The translations under genes were made by a program, and so were the position numbers. Positions 48,970 to 61,700 of a DNA stretch of 64,000 nt are shown piece after piece. Each line of letters opens with the position of its first letter. Within the stretch, counting starts at the first letter, position 1. A model generated the notes under the pieces. That model had not been told where the DNA came from and made no database searches. It saw only the letters and a list, made by a program, of their open reading frames with translations. Origin of the DNA: Dreissena polymorpha (Eukaryota > Mollusca > Bivalvia > Myida > Dreissenidae); contig NC_068358.1 in the NCBI RefSeq assembly GCF_020536995.1, positions 3,134,043 to 3,198,042 on the forward strand. The letters are read 5' to 3'.

Positions 48970-49800
48970 ATATAAGAAACTTATAGCAGATATAGTTAGT
49001 CACACAAGTGACAGCATAATTTTTATCTGCTTTCTGTTTTTGAAAGCATCAAGTCATAAGACACTTCTTTCAACAACAAAAAAATAATTGTTTGTTTGTT
49101 TTAGAAATTGTTTTTTTTTTTTTAATTTCGGTTTGGGATCGGGTCCGTATGCTTTAGGAATGCCTCCGTTTTCTGAGGCGCAGACAATGCTGAAAACCCC
49201 CTGTCAATACATGCCAAAATCTGTTGGACGGCCTCAATGTTAAAGTTTTGGGACAGAATGACAGACAGACAGAATGACAGACAGACAGGCCCAAAACAAT
49301 ATACCGTAATAAGTCTATGTTTTCGGACACTTAAAAATAATAAAAAAAATTCCTGTCCGAAAACTTAGAGACGAAAAATTATTTACAAAATACAGGTGTC
49401 CAAAAACTTAGAGTCGAAAATTGAAGTGTCCAAAAATAGCGTCAATTGTATCAATGACTACCCGTAATAGCACGCCCTTGTAAAATACCAAGACGTATAG
49501 TATTAATTACAGTCATATATGTTTGCACTGCATTTTAAATAATTGTAAATGCTTAATTTATTTGACAGAAAGTTTCTACAAGGTTGTACTTTGACCAACG
49601 AGTTCAAAGATGAGCATGTGATGTACCGATGCTCGCTAGTATGAACATGTAATTAACGCAATAAAAAAAGCAAACTATGAATTTTGTGTTTGTTCATTTC
49701 CGATAGTTGTTGTCTAACACCTTCCATTGTTTGTAAAACTTGCAATAGGGTGCATCACACTTTGAAGCGTTTAGTATTTGTCACAGTTATTTTACTGAGA
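48970..49800. other. Gene-less stretch with repeat fragments
   Basis: A right-end relic of the 38078-38395 MITE (ATCTGTTGGACGGCC, about 49210) is followed by a short GACAGACA tract (49257-49290) and a partial tandem TGTCCRAAAACTTAGAG repeat (49355-49440). No genes. Confidence 0.5.
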
Positions 49801-49802
49801 AG

Positions 49803-51745
49803 GGGTAGTACCATTGTGGTAGATAATTGAACTGTTAATTGGCACTACCCCTGGTAATTACACGCCTATTTTGTGAAAACTTTCAAAATCTTTTCGTACA
49901 TAAAAATTGGGCCTAGGGCTATCAAATTATGTATGTAGAGACATCTAATAGTCCTTTACCAATTTTTTTCAAATTATGCCCCTGGGGTCAAATTTGACCC
50001 TGCCCCGGGGGTCACAAAATTGAACATATGCTTATATAAGGCCTATTGTGGGAAAACTTTCAAAATTCATCTTGTCCATAACCGTATGGCATAAGGCTAC
50101 CAAATTTGGTATGTAGTGACATGTAATAGTTCTCTTCTTAGTTTGTTCAAATTATGCCCCTGGGGTCAAATTTGAAACTGCCACGGGGGTCACAAAATTG
50201 AATATATGCTTATAAAGGGCTTATTTTGTGAAAACTTAAAAAACTTCCTGTCGATAACCATTGGGTCTAGGGCTACCAAATTTGGTATGTAGTGACATCT
50301 TATGGTTCTCTACCAAGTTTGTTCAAATTATGCCCCTTGGGTCAAATTTGACCCTGTCCCGAGGGTCACAAAATTGAACATAGTTACGCTTATGTAAGGC
50401 CTATTTTGTGAAAACTTTAAAAATCTATTCGTCCATAGACATTGGGCCTAGGGCTACCAAATTTGATATGTAGTGAAATCTTATAGTTCTCTACCAAGTT
50501 TGTTCAAATTATGCCCCTGTGGTCAAATTTGACCCTGCCCCGGAAGATCACAAAATTGGACATATGCTTATATAAGGCCTATTTTGTGAAAACTTAAAAA
50601 AATCTTTCTGTCCATAACCATCCAGCCTAGGGCTATCAAATTTGGTATGTAGTGACATCTTATAGTCCTCTACCAAATTTGTTCAAATTTTATCCCTGGG
50701 GTCAAATTTGAACCTGCCCCGGGGGTCACACAATTGAACATATGCTTATATAATGCCTATTTTGCGAAAACTTTAAAAAAAATCTTCGTGCCCATAACCA
50801 TTAGGCCTAGGGCTACACAATTTGGTATGTAGTGACATTGTATAGTCCTCCACTTAGTTTGTTCAAATTTTGCCCCAGGAGTCAAATTTTACCCTGCCCT
50901 GGGGGCCACAAAATCGATTATATGCTTATATAGTGCCTATTTTGTGGAAACTTTAAAAATTCTCTTGTCCTTAACCATAAGGCATAGGGCTACCAAATTT
51001 GGTATGTTGTGACATCTAATAGTTCTCTACCAAGTGTGTTCAAATTATGCCCCTGGGGTCAAATTTGACCCTGCCCGGGGGTCACAAAACTGAACATACG
51101 CTTATATGGGGCCTATTTTGTGAAAACTTAAAAAATCTACTTGTCCATAACCATTGGGCATAGGGCTACCAAATTTGGTATGTAGTGACATCTAATAAAT
51201 CTCTACCAAATTTGTTCAAATAATGCCTCTGGGGTTAACTTTGACCCTGCCCTGGGGGGTCACAAAATTGAATAAACGCTTATAAAGCACCTATTTTGTG
51301 AAATCTTTAAAAATCTTCTTGTTGAAAACCATTCAGACTATGGCTACCAAATTTGGTATGCAGTAACATCTTATAGTCCTCTACCAAGTTTGTTCAAATT
51401 ATGCACTTTGGGTCAAATTTGACCCTGACCCGCGGGTCACAAAATTGAACATCATATACGCTTATATCTTGCTTATTTTGTGAAAACTTTTAAATATTCT
51501 TGTCCTTAACTCTAGGACCTAGGGCTACCATATTTTGTATGTACATGTAGTGAGATATAGTAGTCCTCTACAAAGTTTGCTCAAATTATGCCCCTGGGGT
51601 TAAATTTGACCAAGCCCAGGGGGTCACAAAAGTGTACATGTGCTTAAATAGGGCCTATATTCAAGTATTTGCACATGCAGAGAATATTTGTTTCGGCCTT
51701 TTTTCAGCAGTGGAGCGATACAGGGCCATCATGGCCCTCTTGTTT
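49803..51745. mobile_element. Satellite-loaded interspersed element, possibly Helentron-associated
   Basis: It starts with an imperfect inverted pair (GGGGTAGT at 49803 and ACTACCCC at 49845), carries ten 179-bp tandem units, and ends with the hairpin AGGGCCAT-C-ATGGCCCT (51722-51738) followed by CTTGTTT. A central tandem array plus a terminal 3' hairpin is the layout of Helentron-associated elements. No transposase or Rep/helicase is present. Family is inferred. Confidence 0.5.
49860..51656. repeat. 179-bp tandem array, about ten units
   Basis: The word ATGCCCCTGGGGTCAAATTT and its variants recur near 49975, 50155, 50333, 50510, 50690, 50870, 51050, 51225, 51405 and 51585. Each unit also holds CTAGGGCTACCAAATTTGGT and the perfect palindrome GGGTCAAATTTGACCC or a variant. 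Units have diverged, so the array is not newly amplified. Confidence 0.9.
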
Positions 51746-51749
51746 ATAC

Positions 51750-52700
51750 GCACGTGTGACAAATCCGTGTATTTTCCTTTTATAGCCGTGTGTTCCCTAA
51801 TCGGCTATCGTTTTGTGACCTAACTTCATAAGTAATAATTTCGCACAATAAGCACGTAAAGTGTACGGATCCGAAACGACTACAAGGTCACACAGGGCGC
51901 TGGGCTCACACAGTATTGTTTTGAGTCATCGACGAAATCTTTCTGACAACGGTTATGTTACGCTGGTAAAAGCGGTGACAGTGGCGCAATAGATGAAAAT
52001 TAAGAGTCATGTTTTTTATAAACCAGCGCTTCAGTAGGCAAGACAACACGGGTCGTACTCAAACATATAGCAGCTTAACGCGGCGATCTCTTTTGTTCAC
52101 GGGTGCTGGCAAAAGTATAAGGTTAAGTTTGTTTATATTCACAGTTCCCAATTTATAAAACGTTGAACATGAGTTCACCAATAACTACAGGTATAATATA
52201 GACAACGACAAAAATGCTTTATAATCGCTAAAACCGAATATAAAAAATAAATATAATAAGAAATATCTTTTTAAAAAAGATATTCGTCGAACCTGCTGAC
52301 TTTGAAATAAAGGTTAAAATTTGTCATAGTTATGTTTCTAAATAATTAAATTGAAAAACAAAAGTAAAATAATTTTGTGTGTTTTTTCACTTGTTAGTCT
52401 TATATTCACCGGATGAAATGTGTGTTATTATAGTCAAACCACAAATTTGTTTTAGTAGATACAAATTTTACTACGGGAGTTCACATCATTGTGCTCTCAC
52501 ACGGCTTATAATGAGTTTATTTCTCCACCATCGCAATATATTGTGTGCTAAAATGTAACACGCAGTTTTATTTCGAGACAGTCATTTCACACTTTCATAA
52601 CCGCGTCATGCGAAAATGGGTCTTATGGCGTTTCGGCCATCGTAGCTCAGACCCAGCCTGTGCCTTTGCGTAGTCTGGTCAGAGGCGATGCTGTCCGCTA
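51750..52700. other. Gene-less AT-rich stretch
   Basis: No coding region, RNA gene or strong repeat was seen before the tetranucleotide tract. Confidence 0.4.
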
Positions 52701-52712
52701 TAAAAGCACTGA

Positions 52713-53128
<416 letters not shown>

Positions 53129-53238
53129 TTTTCGATTAAATGGTGAATGCAGCAACTGATCGAACTTTCAACGAATGTCATTCTTGCACTGTACTTTTTT
53201 CGTTGCGGCTAACTAAGCGTACTGTTAACATAAATTAA

Positions 53239-53744
53239 AGGGGCCTTTTCACAGATTTTGGCATTTTTTAACTTATTCATTAAATGCTTTATATCGATAA
53301 ATGTAAACATTGGATCGTAAAAGCTCCAGTAAAAAATCAAGAATAAAATTTAAAAAAGGAAAAGAACATTGCCCGGACCAGGTTTCGAACCAGTGAACCC
53401 TGGAGTCCTGCCAGAGTCCTGAAGAAAAAACGCTTTAGCCTACTGAGCTATTCCGCCGAGTATAACTTGAAGTATTTTATACCTTATATAAGCAATCTTC
53501 GTAGTTTCACAAAATTTAACGACAAAAACAGAACTCTCCAAATTATTCAATCGTTTCGCGTTGCCACGCTTTATAATTTTTAGGTTTTAAAATCGTCAAA
53601 AGATGCATATAATGGCTATATTAGACAATGGTAAATGTTCAGTATTACTGTTTCCTCACAAATATCATAACTAAAACGAAAATTTGCCAATCGGAAACAA
53701 CTTTTTTCAATTTTGTCAATTTACCAAAGCGTGAAAAGATCCCT
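53239..53744. mobile_element. TTAA-flanked MITE carrying a tRNA-like sequence (second family)
   Basis: Inverted ends: AGGGGCCTTTTCACAGATTTTGG on the left pairs with CCAAAGCGTGAAAAGATCCCT on the right with a few mismatches. TTAA flanks at 53235-53238 and 53745-53748. It is 506 bp, non-coding. The first seven bases (AGGGGCC) are shared with the MITE at 38078-38395. Confidence 0.8.
53371..53461 (-). pseudogene. tRNA-like sequence inside the MITE
   Basis: Minus strand: A-box TAGCTCAGTAGG (53450-53439) and B-box GGTTCGAAACC (53391-53381), with a longer than normal middle (about 47 bases between the boxes) that includes a CAGGACTC duplication. Acceptor arms pair poorly. A tRNA-derived Pol III promoter is likely; a working tRNA is not. 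Confidence 0.65.
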
Positions 53745-53771
53745 TTAATAGGGATCATTAAATAGAGGATA

Positions 53772-53918
53772 TTTGTTGGATTCGGTGGATTATCGATTTT
53801 AATTCATGAGTTATCATAGTAAATAATATTTTCACGAGTGGCGCAGCCACGAGTGAAAATATATATTATATATGATCACGAGTGAATTAAAATCGATAAT
53901 CCACCGAACCCAACAAAT
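53772..53918. repeat. Foldback element with inner hairpin
   Basis: Arms 53772-53805 and 53884-53918 are inverted copies (GGTGGATTATCGATTTTAAT on the left) enclosing an imperfect hairpin at 53828-53860 (ATTTTCACGAGTGGC-GCA-...). Confidence 0.7.
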
Positions 53919-53921
53919 TTT

Positions 53922-54148
53922 CTTTTTATTTTATGCTTTTTTTTCACAGTTTATATACATTGTTAAAGAGTTTAAATAAAGAATTTCGCTGGGAAAATTA
54001 CGTCATTTCGTAAAAAAATGACGTCATTTAACATAAACAATGACAATTATCGATAATTTTCACTGATAATTGTCATTGTTTGAAACAGCGAAATTATCAG
54101 TTTTAATTCACTGATATTTCTCTATAAACCACCGGAAAGCATAAAATA
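53922..54148. repeat. Second foldback segment
   Basis: TTTTATTTTATGCTTT (about 53924) and AAAGCATAAAATAAA (54137-54151) form outer inverted ends. An inner perfect pair AAACAATGACAATTATC (54035-54051) / GATAATTGTCATTGTTT (54065-54081) forms a hairpin. Confidence 0.6.
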
Positions 54149-54149
54149 A

Positions 54150-54595
54150 AGTGATATCATGGGCTTCTAACACTTCATACGTGTCTATCGCAACCGTTGT
54201 TTATTTTTGGTGTTTTCACTTCATATACAATTATATTTGTTAATGCAGCATCAACATACTAAAACGATATCCCGGAAAGAGAAAAATAATGCATTTGAAT
54301 ATCAACCGTACTTTCGTTTGACAACTGATCACGCATGTACAATATGAACCTAAATTTAGTTTTAGTGCAGATGCGTTTATACGACACAAAGACACCATTT
54401 TGTTTTACGGATCATTTCGGCTTACCGGACTGGGTGGGTCACGTAAAATATATAATATAAAATATATATATTTTAAACAACTGGTAGCAAGATGAGTTGC
54501 AGATAATTGGTCAGTAACCGCATTTTAACTCACTCTTTTGACCTGTTTATTCTTTCCAACTCAATTCAACAGTGACAATTGCCCATAATATCACT
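54150..54595. mobile_element. TTAA-flanked MITE, copy 2 (inverted relative to copy 1)
   Basis: Ends AGTGATATCATGGGC and GCCCATAATATCACT match copy 1 at 19302-19735. The interior matches in reverse orientation (for example TTACGGATCATTTCGGCTTA). The right flank is TTAA (54596-54599); the left flank reads ATAA. Confidence 0.75.
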
Positions 54596-54599
54596 TTAA

Positions 54600-55260
54600 T
54601 ATAGCGGGGAAATTGAACAACAATCGAACCTGTAAGATGTTGGCCCTTTGGAAATGCATGCTTTTTGCATTTATTCAACAAATACCAGTTAAGGAAGCAC
54701 TCTTTTACAGAAACAAAACGTTAATAAATGTGAAATAAAGCGTTTAAAATAACTTATCATAATATCTATAACACATAATAGAACCAATCATAACTTTGCA
54801 GAAATGTTTTGTTTTAGTTCATTCTTAGAATTTTGTGCGTTCTTATACTCTTATAACTATTTTGTTTAGATTATACATGCGACGTGAATATTAATAACGG
54901 TGTCGATCATAACATACTGCTTATGTTTGTATATTAATATATACTTTTGACGAAGGCAATCAAAAATATGTTAAGTACGTAAGAAAATGAACTCAACAAA
55001 AGTAATGTGCTTTTACGACATATTTTATTCACGTATAGTTCAGCGTTTCTAGCTTTTCTGATAATTTGATCATAATTTAATTGTCGCAATTCACATAAGC
55101 GCAATAGACTAAATGCTATATAATTTTATCACACCGCTATTTATTTAATACAATCAGTAGTCATCAGCAGCTGGATTCGCCCCACGTGACCGTCCGTCCA
55201 TTGTATTAACGTGTTGGACGTGCGAACGTCCAATGAATCAGAACAAGTTGTAGGCGATAG
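54600..55260. other. Gene-less AT-rich stretch
   Basis: No feature was seen. Confidence 0.4.
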
Positions 55261-55289
55261 AACCTTTTAAATAAACCGCGCTTAGGGAA

Positions 55290-56270
55290 ACGTTGTTTAA
55301 TGCAAGCTACACATGTGGGCGGCGCTCTGTGAACCCGGAGGTTAATGCATGTGGCACGTTTAGGCTGCGCTAAGTGAACAGGGGGCTTAATGCATGTGAC
55401 ACATTTTGGTGGCGCTCTGTGAACACAGAGGTTAATGCATGTGACACATTTTGGTGGCGCTGTGAACACGGGGTTAATGCATTTGACACATTTTGGTGGC
55501 GCTCTGTGAACACAGAGGTTAATGCATGTGACACATTTTGGTGGCGCTCTGTGAACACAGAGGTTAATGCATGTGACACATTTTGGTGGCGCTCTGTGAA
55601 CACGGGGGTTAATGCATGTGACACATATTGGCGGTGCTCTGTGAGCACGGGGGTTAATGCAAGCGACACATGTGGGCGGCGCTCTGTGAACACGGGGGTT
55701 AATGCATGTGACACATTTTGGTGGCGCTCTGTGAACACAGGGGTTAATGCATGTGACACATATCGGCGGTGCTCTGTGAGCACGGGGGTTAATGCAAGCG
55801 ACACATGTGGGCGGCGCTCTGTGAACACGGGGGTTAATGCATGTGACTCATGAGGGCGGCGCTCTGTGAAAACGAAAGTTAATGCATGTGACACATATGG
55901 GCTGCTCTCTGTGAACACGGGGGTTAATGCAAGCGACACATGTGGGCGGCGCTCTGTGAAAATTGGGTTTAATACACTCGACAAATGTGGGCGGCGCTCT
56001 GTGAAAACGGGGCTTAATGCACGCGGCACATGTGAGCGGCGCTCTGTGAAAACTGGGCTTAATGCACGCGACACATGTGGGCCGTGCTCAGTGAAAACGG
56101 GGCTTAATGCACGCGACACATGTTGGCGGCGCTCTGTGAAAACTAAGCTTAATGTACGCGACACATGTGGGCGGCGCTCTGTGAAAACGGGGCTTAATGC
56201 ATGTGACACATATTTGCGGCGCTCGGAAAACGGAGCTTGATGAATACGAAACATTTGAGCGGCGTTAGTT
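55290..56270. repeat. 45-bp minisatellite, about 22 units
   Basis: The unit holds GGCGCTCTGTGAAAACGG and TTAATGCATGTGACACAT. From 55519 to 56194 the TTAATGCA-type word repeats at exactly 45-bp steps. One unit near 55445 is shorter by 3 bp. The array is GC-richer than its surroundings. Confidence 0.95.
55370..56254 (-). CDS. Hypothetical repeat protein, 15-residue units (may be non-coding)
   Basis: A 294-residue open frame lies across the minisatellite, from ATG 56254 to the stop at 55370, as about 19 units of the type VFTERRPHVSHALTP. Because the unit is 45 bp, an open frame persists by arithmetic, and the plus strand is also largely open. The only length variant in the central part keeps the frame. 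There is no signal peptide, recognised domain or clear promoter. Non-coding minisatellite is at least as likely. Confidence 0.25.
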   Translation of the reverse strand: MFRIHQAPFSERRKYVSHALSPVFTERRPHVSRTLSLVFTERRQHVSRALSPVFTEHGPHVSRALSPVFTERRSHVPRALSPVFTERRPHLSSVLNPIFTERRPHVSLALTPVFTESSPYVSHALTFVFTERRPHESHALTPVFTERRPHVSLALTPVLTEHRRYVSHALTPVFTERHQNVSHALTPVFTERRPHVSLALTPVLTEHRQYVSHALTPVFTERHQNVSHALTSVFTERHQNVSHALTSVFTERHQNVSNALTPCSQRHQNVSHALTSVFTERHQNVSHALSPLFT

Positions 56271-56289
56271 GCGACAATTTGACGAATCC

Positions 56290-57945
56290 GTTTTGTTCAT
56301 TCGGAACTTCCATCTAATGACGTCGAGGTCAGGACGGATCTTAACAATTGTGTTTTGATATTGTGTGAGGAAACTCTGATGTGCTTCCGTTTTGAATGTA
56401 ATGCTGTTAAATTGACGTATATTGTACCAATATTAGCATGTCTGTAACCTGTGATGTTTTTATTAATATTGAACGTAATGTTTGGCGCAGTGCTCCTGGT
56501 GCGGTACCGATGTATAAGAAATGCTCATCGATCACTTATGAATCATAATGTACGACTTCTTCTAATAATACGCCCTGTGTGATGCATTACTGATAGATTT
56601 CATTGATTGATACCAAGCAATATATATACGTGTGCGCGTGTACACTCATGGTAGATCTAATGAGCCGGTTTTAGGAAAAAACTTGTATATAGTGGGTCAC
56701 GTGTTGAACCCTGGATGTTATTTTTTGGCATACATTTAAATGAAACTTCTTTCAACGTGTTGTACTTTGAAAGTTACAAATAACACGACCAGTGCAGCAA
56801 CTATGTTACTAGTAGAATGGAGTAGTCTGGAACAAGAAGGGAGATAACCCTTTATACAAGTATAACTGTTAGAAGCTGTTAATCTTTTCCCTTTGCTTAT
56901 TCTTTCGATAATGCAAACCTTATGTATGCATGTTCTAAAATACAAATTCGATGTTTATGAATCGAAAACTTCCCGTAATAAAATAAATTTAAGTAGATGA
57001 CCGAATTTCATATTTAATGAAAATGCTATTGTGTTGTGTGTGTTTCATGCACTAACAATGCGTATGGAAAACGACCGTACACATGATGTATGGCTTAATA
57101 CAGTTAATGCATTAATGTTTATGTTGCAAGGTATAGTTACTGCGTGTTTCTTAATTGTTTTCCATAAGCAAATATTTGAGAAATAGAAATTATGTACCTG
57201 TGTACGCAACTTATTTATTTTCAGAAGCTCCGTTTGATGTTTATAATATTCATTTGACCTACTAAATACGATAAAAACTTGTTTTATTAAATTTAAATAG
57301 GTATGAGTATACAGTCCGTTGATTGCACAATTACATTCTGCAATTATATAAAACTATTTGAAGTTGAAACATATAACAACGCACTTCTAATCGCATTTTT
57401 TAAAACTTAAAAATGAGCTTGACATGAACAAAAATATATTGCTTTATATATTGTATAATATTCTAAACAAAAACCTACAATATTGAGAGACACGCTGGGC
57501 TTTACCATGCAATAGTTTCTTAACAGTGGTAACTAGTCGAATTAAAAAAATATCAATGAATCAATAAATCTAATATTATGTCTTTGCTTACACGTGATAT
57601 AAAGTTTCACCAGTAATTGCATTTTCAAGCTGTGGCTATTCATCCTACTACATTTATTATTGGTGTTGGTGTACGAAAAAAACTGGTACCCCCAAGTCGG
57701 TCAGTTGATCAAAATTGATAGGTAGTATATTTAGATTAGTATCTAGATTGCCCAAGTTTGCGATCAATAGCTTAAAAAATAATTGGTTCCTTTATACTTC
57801 AATAAATATTGATATAGTAATTATTACAGAAACACATAACAACAATAGTGTATTAATATAAAGTATAATACATATATGCTTTTTTCATGTAATTTCAGAA
57901 AAAAAAAATAAACAAGGAAGAACGTGTAATTCCACAAATAAACAC
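56290..57945. other. Gene-less AT-rich stretch
   Basis: No recognised gene, RNA or repeat. Confidence 0.4.
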
Positions 57946-58007
57946 GTATGTGAAATACAAGTATATGTTAATAGCTGTCATTTACAAAATAAAAGATAGC
58001 TTTAACT

Positions 58008-58620
58008 TGTCATTAAGCATCTCTATCATCTTCATCACCATCACCATCGTTACTTCTATGATCTTTATCACCGTTGTCATCACTATTATCTTCATCATCA
58101 TCCTCATCTCTTTTATCTTAAAAATCATCGTCATCTCTATCATCTTCATCCTCATTATTGTCATCTCTATCATCTTAATCACCATCGTTACTTCTATCAT
58201 TATTATTACCATCAACAGATCATCATCTTCATCATTACTCTCATCTTAATCATCTTCATCAACATCCTCATCTCTATCATCTTCATCACCATCCTCATCT
58301 CTTTTATCTACAGCAGCATCATAATCTCTTTCATATTCATCTTCATCCTGATCTCTATCATCTTCATCACCATCGTCATCTCTATCGTCTTCATCACCAT
58401 CCTCATCTCTATCTTCTTCATCACCATCGTAATCTCTATCGTCTTCATCACCATCGTAATCTTTATCATCTTCTTTATAATCGTAATACATGTATATATA
58501 ATATTCAACAATAGCGTCATGTATATCATCGTCATACAACAAATGAACTATCAACATTGTCATCGTCACCTCTGTCATCACCATCATGATGGTCATCTCT
58601 ATCGACACCGTCATCATCGA
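58008..58620. repeat. ATC-rich imperfect repeat with 27-bp periodicity
   Basis: CATCTCTATCATCTTCATCA words recur, with the clearest 27-bp steps at 58270-58460. On the minus strand this reads as an acidic repeat (DDRDEDGDE) and is open over 123 codons (58246-58617). I regard it as simple sequence. Confidence 0.85.
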
Positions 58621-58779
58621 AAATTTGAGTTCGTCTTCTTTATTTATGAAAACTTTTCTAGCGCCGTCACTATGTGATTAATCGAAAGGACGTCATGACA
58701 AGTTTTATACCTTAGTGTCGTCATGACGTTATGATGTCAACAACACAAACTCTAGGTATGTTTGTTTTTATACTGTACT

Positions 58780-61700
58780 TTTTTCGTCGTGGTTGTCTAA
58801 GCTATCTATCTATATATACTGCTAGTCGCCAACAATTAGCATTACAAGCAGGTGCGTGTCAGTGCTAGGAAATTAAGGAAGAAGTGTATAGGAGATAAAA
58901 GTAATACATAATGTATTTGTGAGACATAGAAACAAAGGTGATAGTGTTAGTTAAAAGAAGGAATATACAGATAAAAGGTTAAAAACAGCCAACCTGCTTA
59001 GAAACTGTGGTCTAGTTTGGTCACCCCCAGCCTAAACTGGTCCAGGGTAGGTGCCTGTACAATATTGGCTGGTAGAGAGTTCCATAGGACAATAGTGGCT
59101 GGATAGAAGGAGAATTTATAGTAGTTGCTTGGAGTAGGGATTTGTCTGAATGAAAGAGGGTGCAAATGTCTAGTGAGCCGGGTCGGAGGAGTGACATAGG
59201 GAGACATTGGTACAGCAACCAGTCCGTGGACAATTTTATAGAACATCAGTAGCCGGGAGTCATACCTTCTGTTCTCAAGTGAACGCCACCCTAATTTGTC
59301 TAGCATGTGTGTGACACTGTTGTGATATGAGTAATCATTTGTAACCCATCGAGCGGCCCTGCGTTGGACCGTCTCGATCTTGTTTATGTTGTGTTGTGTG
59401 TGTGGGCTCCACACTGAGCTACTATACTCAAGTTGTGGGCGGACCAGGGTTTTGAAGGCAAATTCTCTAATGCGTGGGTGTTTTATGGGAATGTTTCGTT
59501 TGATGAAGTTTAGTGTTTGACTGGCTGTTGCAGTAACCTGGTTTATGTGTTTATTCCAGCTGAGGTCAGATGTGATGCTAACACCCAAGTATTTAGCATC
59601 ACTAACTGTTTCTAGAATATGACCGTGGAGTGTGTAAGTGGATTTGTAGGGACGTTTTGACCTGGTGATGTTCATAACCGTACACTTGGAAGGATTAAAT
59701 TCCATATCCCAAGTGTGTTCCCATTTTTGTAGCCGATCTAGATCTTCTTGCAGGGTATTTTGTTCAGTGGGATTGTTGACCGTGATGTAGACAGCAGTGT
59801 CATCAGCAAATAACCGGACCTGTGACACTGTGTTTTCTGGCAGATCGTTTATGTAGAGCAAGAAGAGGAAAGGGCCGAGAACAGAGCCCTGGGGACACCT
59901 GATGTGACTGGAACCTCGTCTGAATTGTCACCATTTACCAAGACAGACTGAAGTCGACCTATAAGGAAAGATTTGACCCATTGTAATGTGCTATCTTGGA
60001 TGCCGTGTTGGTGCAGTTTGTAGAGTAACTTCATGTGATTGACCTTGTCGAACGCTTTCGAGAAATCCAGGAGTATTAGATCTGTTTGTTGACCATGAAT
60101 AAGGTTCCTGGATAAGTCCTCTACAAGTCCTATGAGCTGTGTCTCGCATGACAGTTTTGACCTAAAGCCATGCTGGAGATGGAAAAGAATGTTGTTGACC
60201 TGGAAGTGTTTGGTGATGTTTGAGGCGACGATATGTTCCATGACTTTGCAAAGAACACATGTCAGTGAAATCGGCCTGTAGTTAGCAGGGTTACTTTTGT
60301 CGCCTTTTTTGAAAAGGGGGGTGACGTTCGCCTTGATCCAGTCGGAGGGGACAGTGCCTGTGTCTAGAGATTTTTGAAAGATTCTGGTAACCAAGGGGGC
60401 AATTTGTACGCTTAGATTTTTAAGGACAATAGGCTTGATATTGTCAGGGCCGCAAGCTTTGCCAGTCTGCAAGTTGGACAGAAGCTTTTGGACACCACTT
60501 ACACTTATGGAGATTTCGGGCATTTTGGGGTATTTTGTCTTAGGGGTGTTTCTAAACAGGGTTTGGGCTTTCATTAAACAGAGTTGACCTAATTTTAGAG
60601 GATTCATTGGGGTGAAGACGGACTGAAATTGGCGATTGAGGACGTTTGCTTGACCCTTGCTATCAGTGATAAGATTATCATTTTCCAGTAGAGGAGCGAT
60701 ACCTTGGGTATCCTGTTTAGCATTTTTGATTGTGGAGAAGAGCTTCTTACGTGAGAAATTTTGACCTATGTGGGGGGTGTCTGGATCACCGGACTGCGCT
60801 TCGAGTACGTATTCAAGGTAACTGTTGTGGGCCTGATTTATTTTATTTTTAACCTGATTTCTGAGTTTTCTATACTGTTGTTTGACCTTGGGACTGCCAG
60901 TTTTCTGTTTAACATACAATTTATTTCTTTTTCTTATTTGTCTTAGGATACTTTGGGTGATCCAGGGAAGAGAGGGTTTTGATCCTAATCTCTTTGAGGG
61001 AATAAAGAGGTTTGATCCCTCTCGGAGAAGGTCCTTGAATTCAGTCCATAGCTCTTCGATGGACTTAGATTGGTAATTTGTGAACATGGTAGGGGACCTA
61101 GAAACAATGTATTGTTGAAAGTTGACCCAATTTGCTTTATGGAATAGGTGTACAGTGCGGGGCTTTTGTCGATTTAGTCGGGGTTTGATATCGGAAGTGA
61201 TTTGAACAATGTCGTGATCAGAGATACCAGCTACTAACTTTACATTTTTAATGAGAGAGGGGTTTGACGTAAAGAACAGATCTAAAGTGTTTGTTAACCT
61301 TGTTGGGAAACTGACCATTTGTTGGAGAGAGAAGTCATTTATAAGTGATAGGAAGTCATCGTAGAGTTTTGGAAGGGAGCAACCATCTTTAACTGAGGGA
61401 ATACCTTGGCTGTCCCAGGATAGTTTTGGAAAATTAAAGTCCCCAGTAAGCCACACTTTACCTTTGAGTTTGTTAACCAGTTGTAGTGACTTGTGTAATT
61501 CTAATATGCTATTTTCATCTTGTTCGTGGGGTCTGTAGTATGATCCCAAGTACAGGGGTTGAGCTCCAAATATTTCAAGTTTTAACCAAAGGATTTCACA
61601 GTTTGTTTGCAACTTTTTCATTTCTGAGACAACAATTGTATTTTTGACCAGGATAAAGACCCCACCCCCAGATTTACCTGTTGTTCTATCATGTCTGAAT

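Noticed and set aside
55374-56240. Plus-strand open frames across the 45-bp minisatellite
   Set aside because: Same repeat arithmetic as the minus strand, and split in two; no start context or domain. Only the longer minus frame was kept, at low confidence.
57950-58249. Ile/Thr/Val-rich plus-strand frame resembling membrane segments
   Set aside because: Translation of the ATC-rich repeat.
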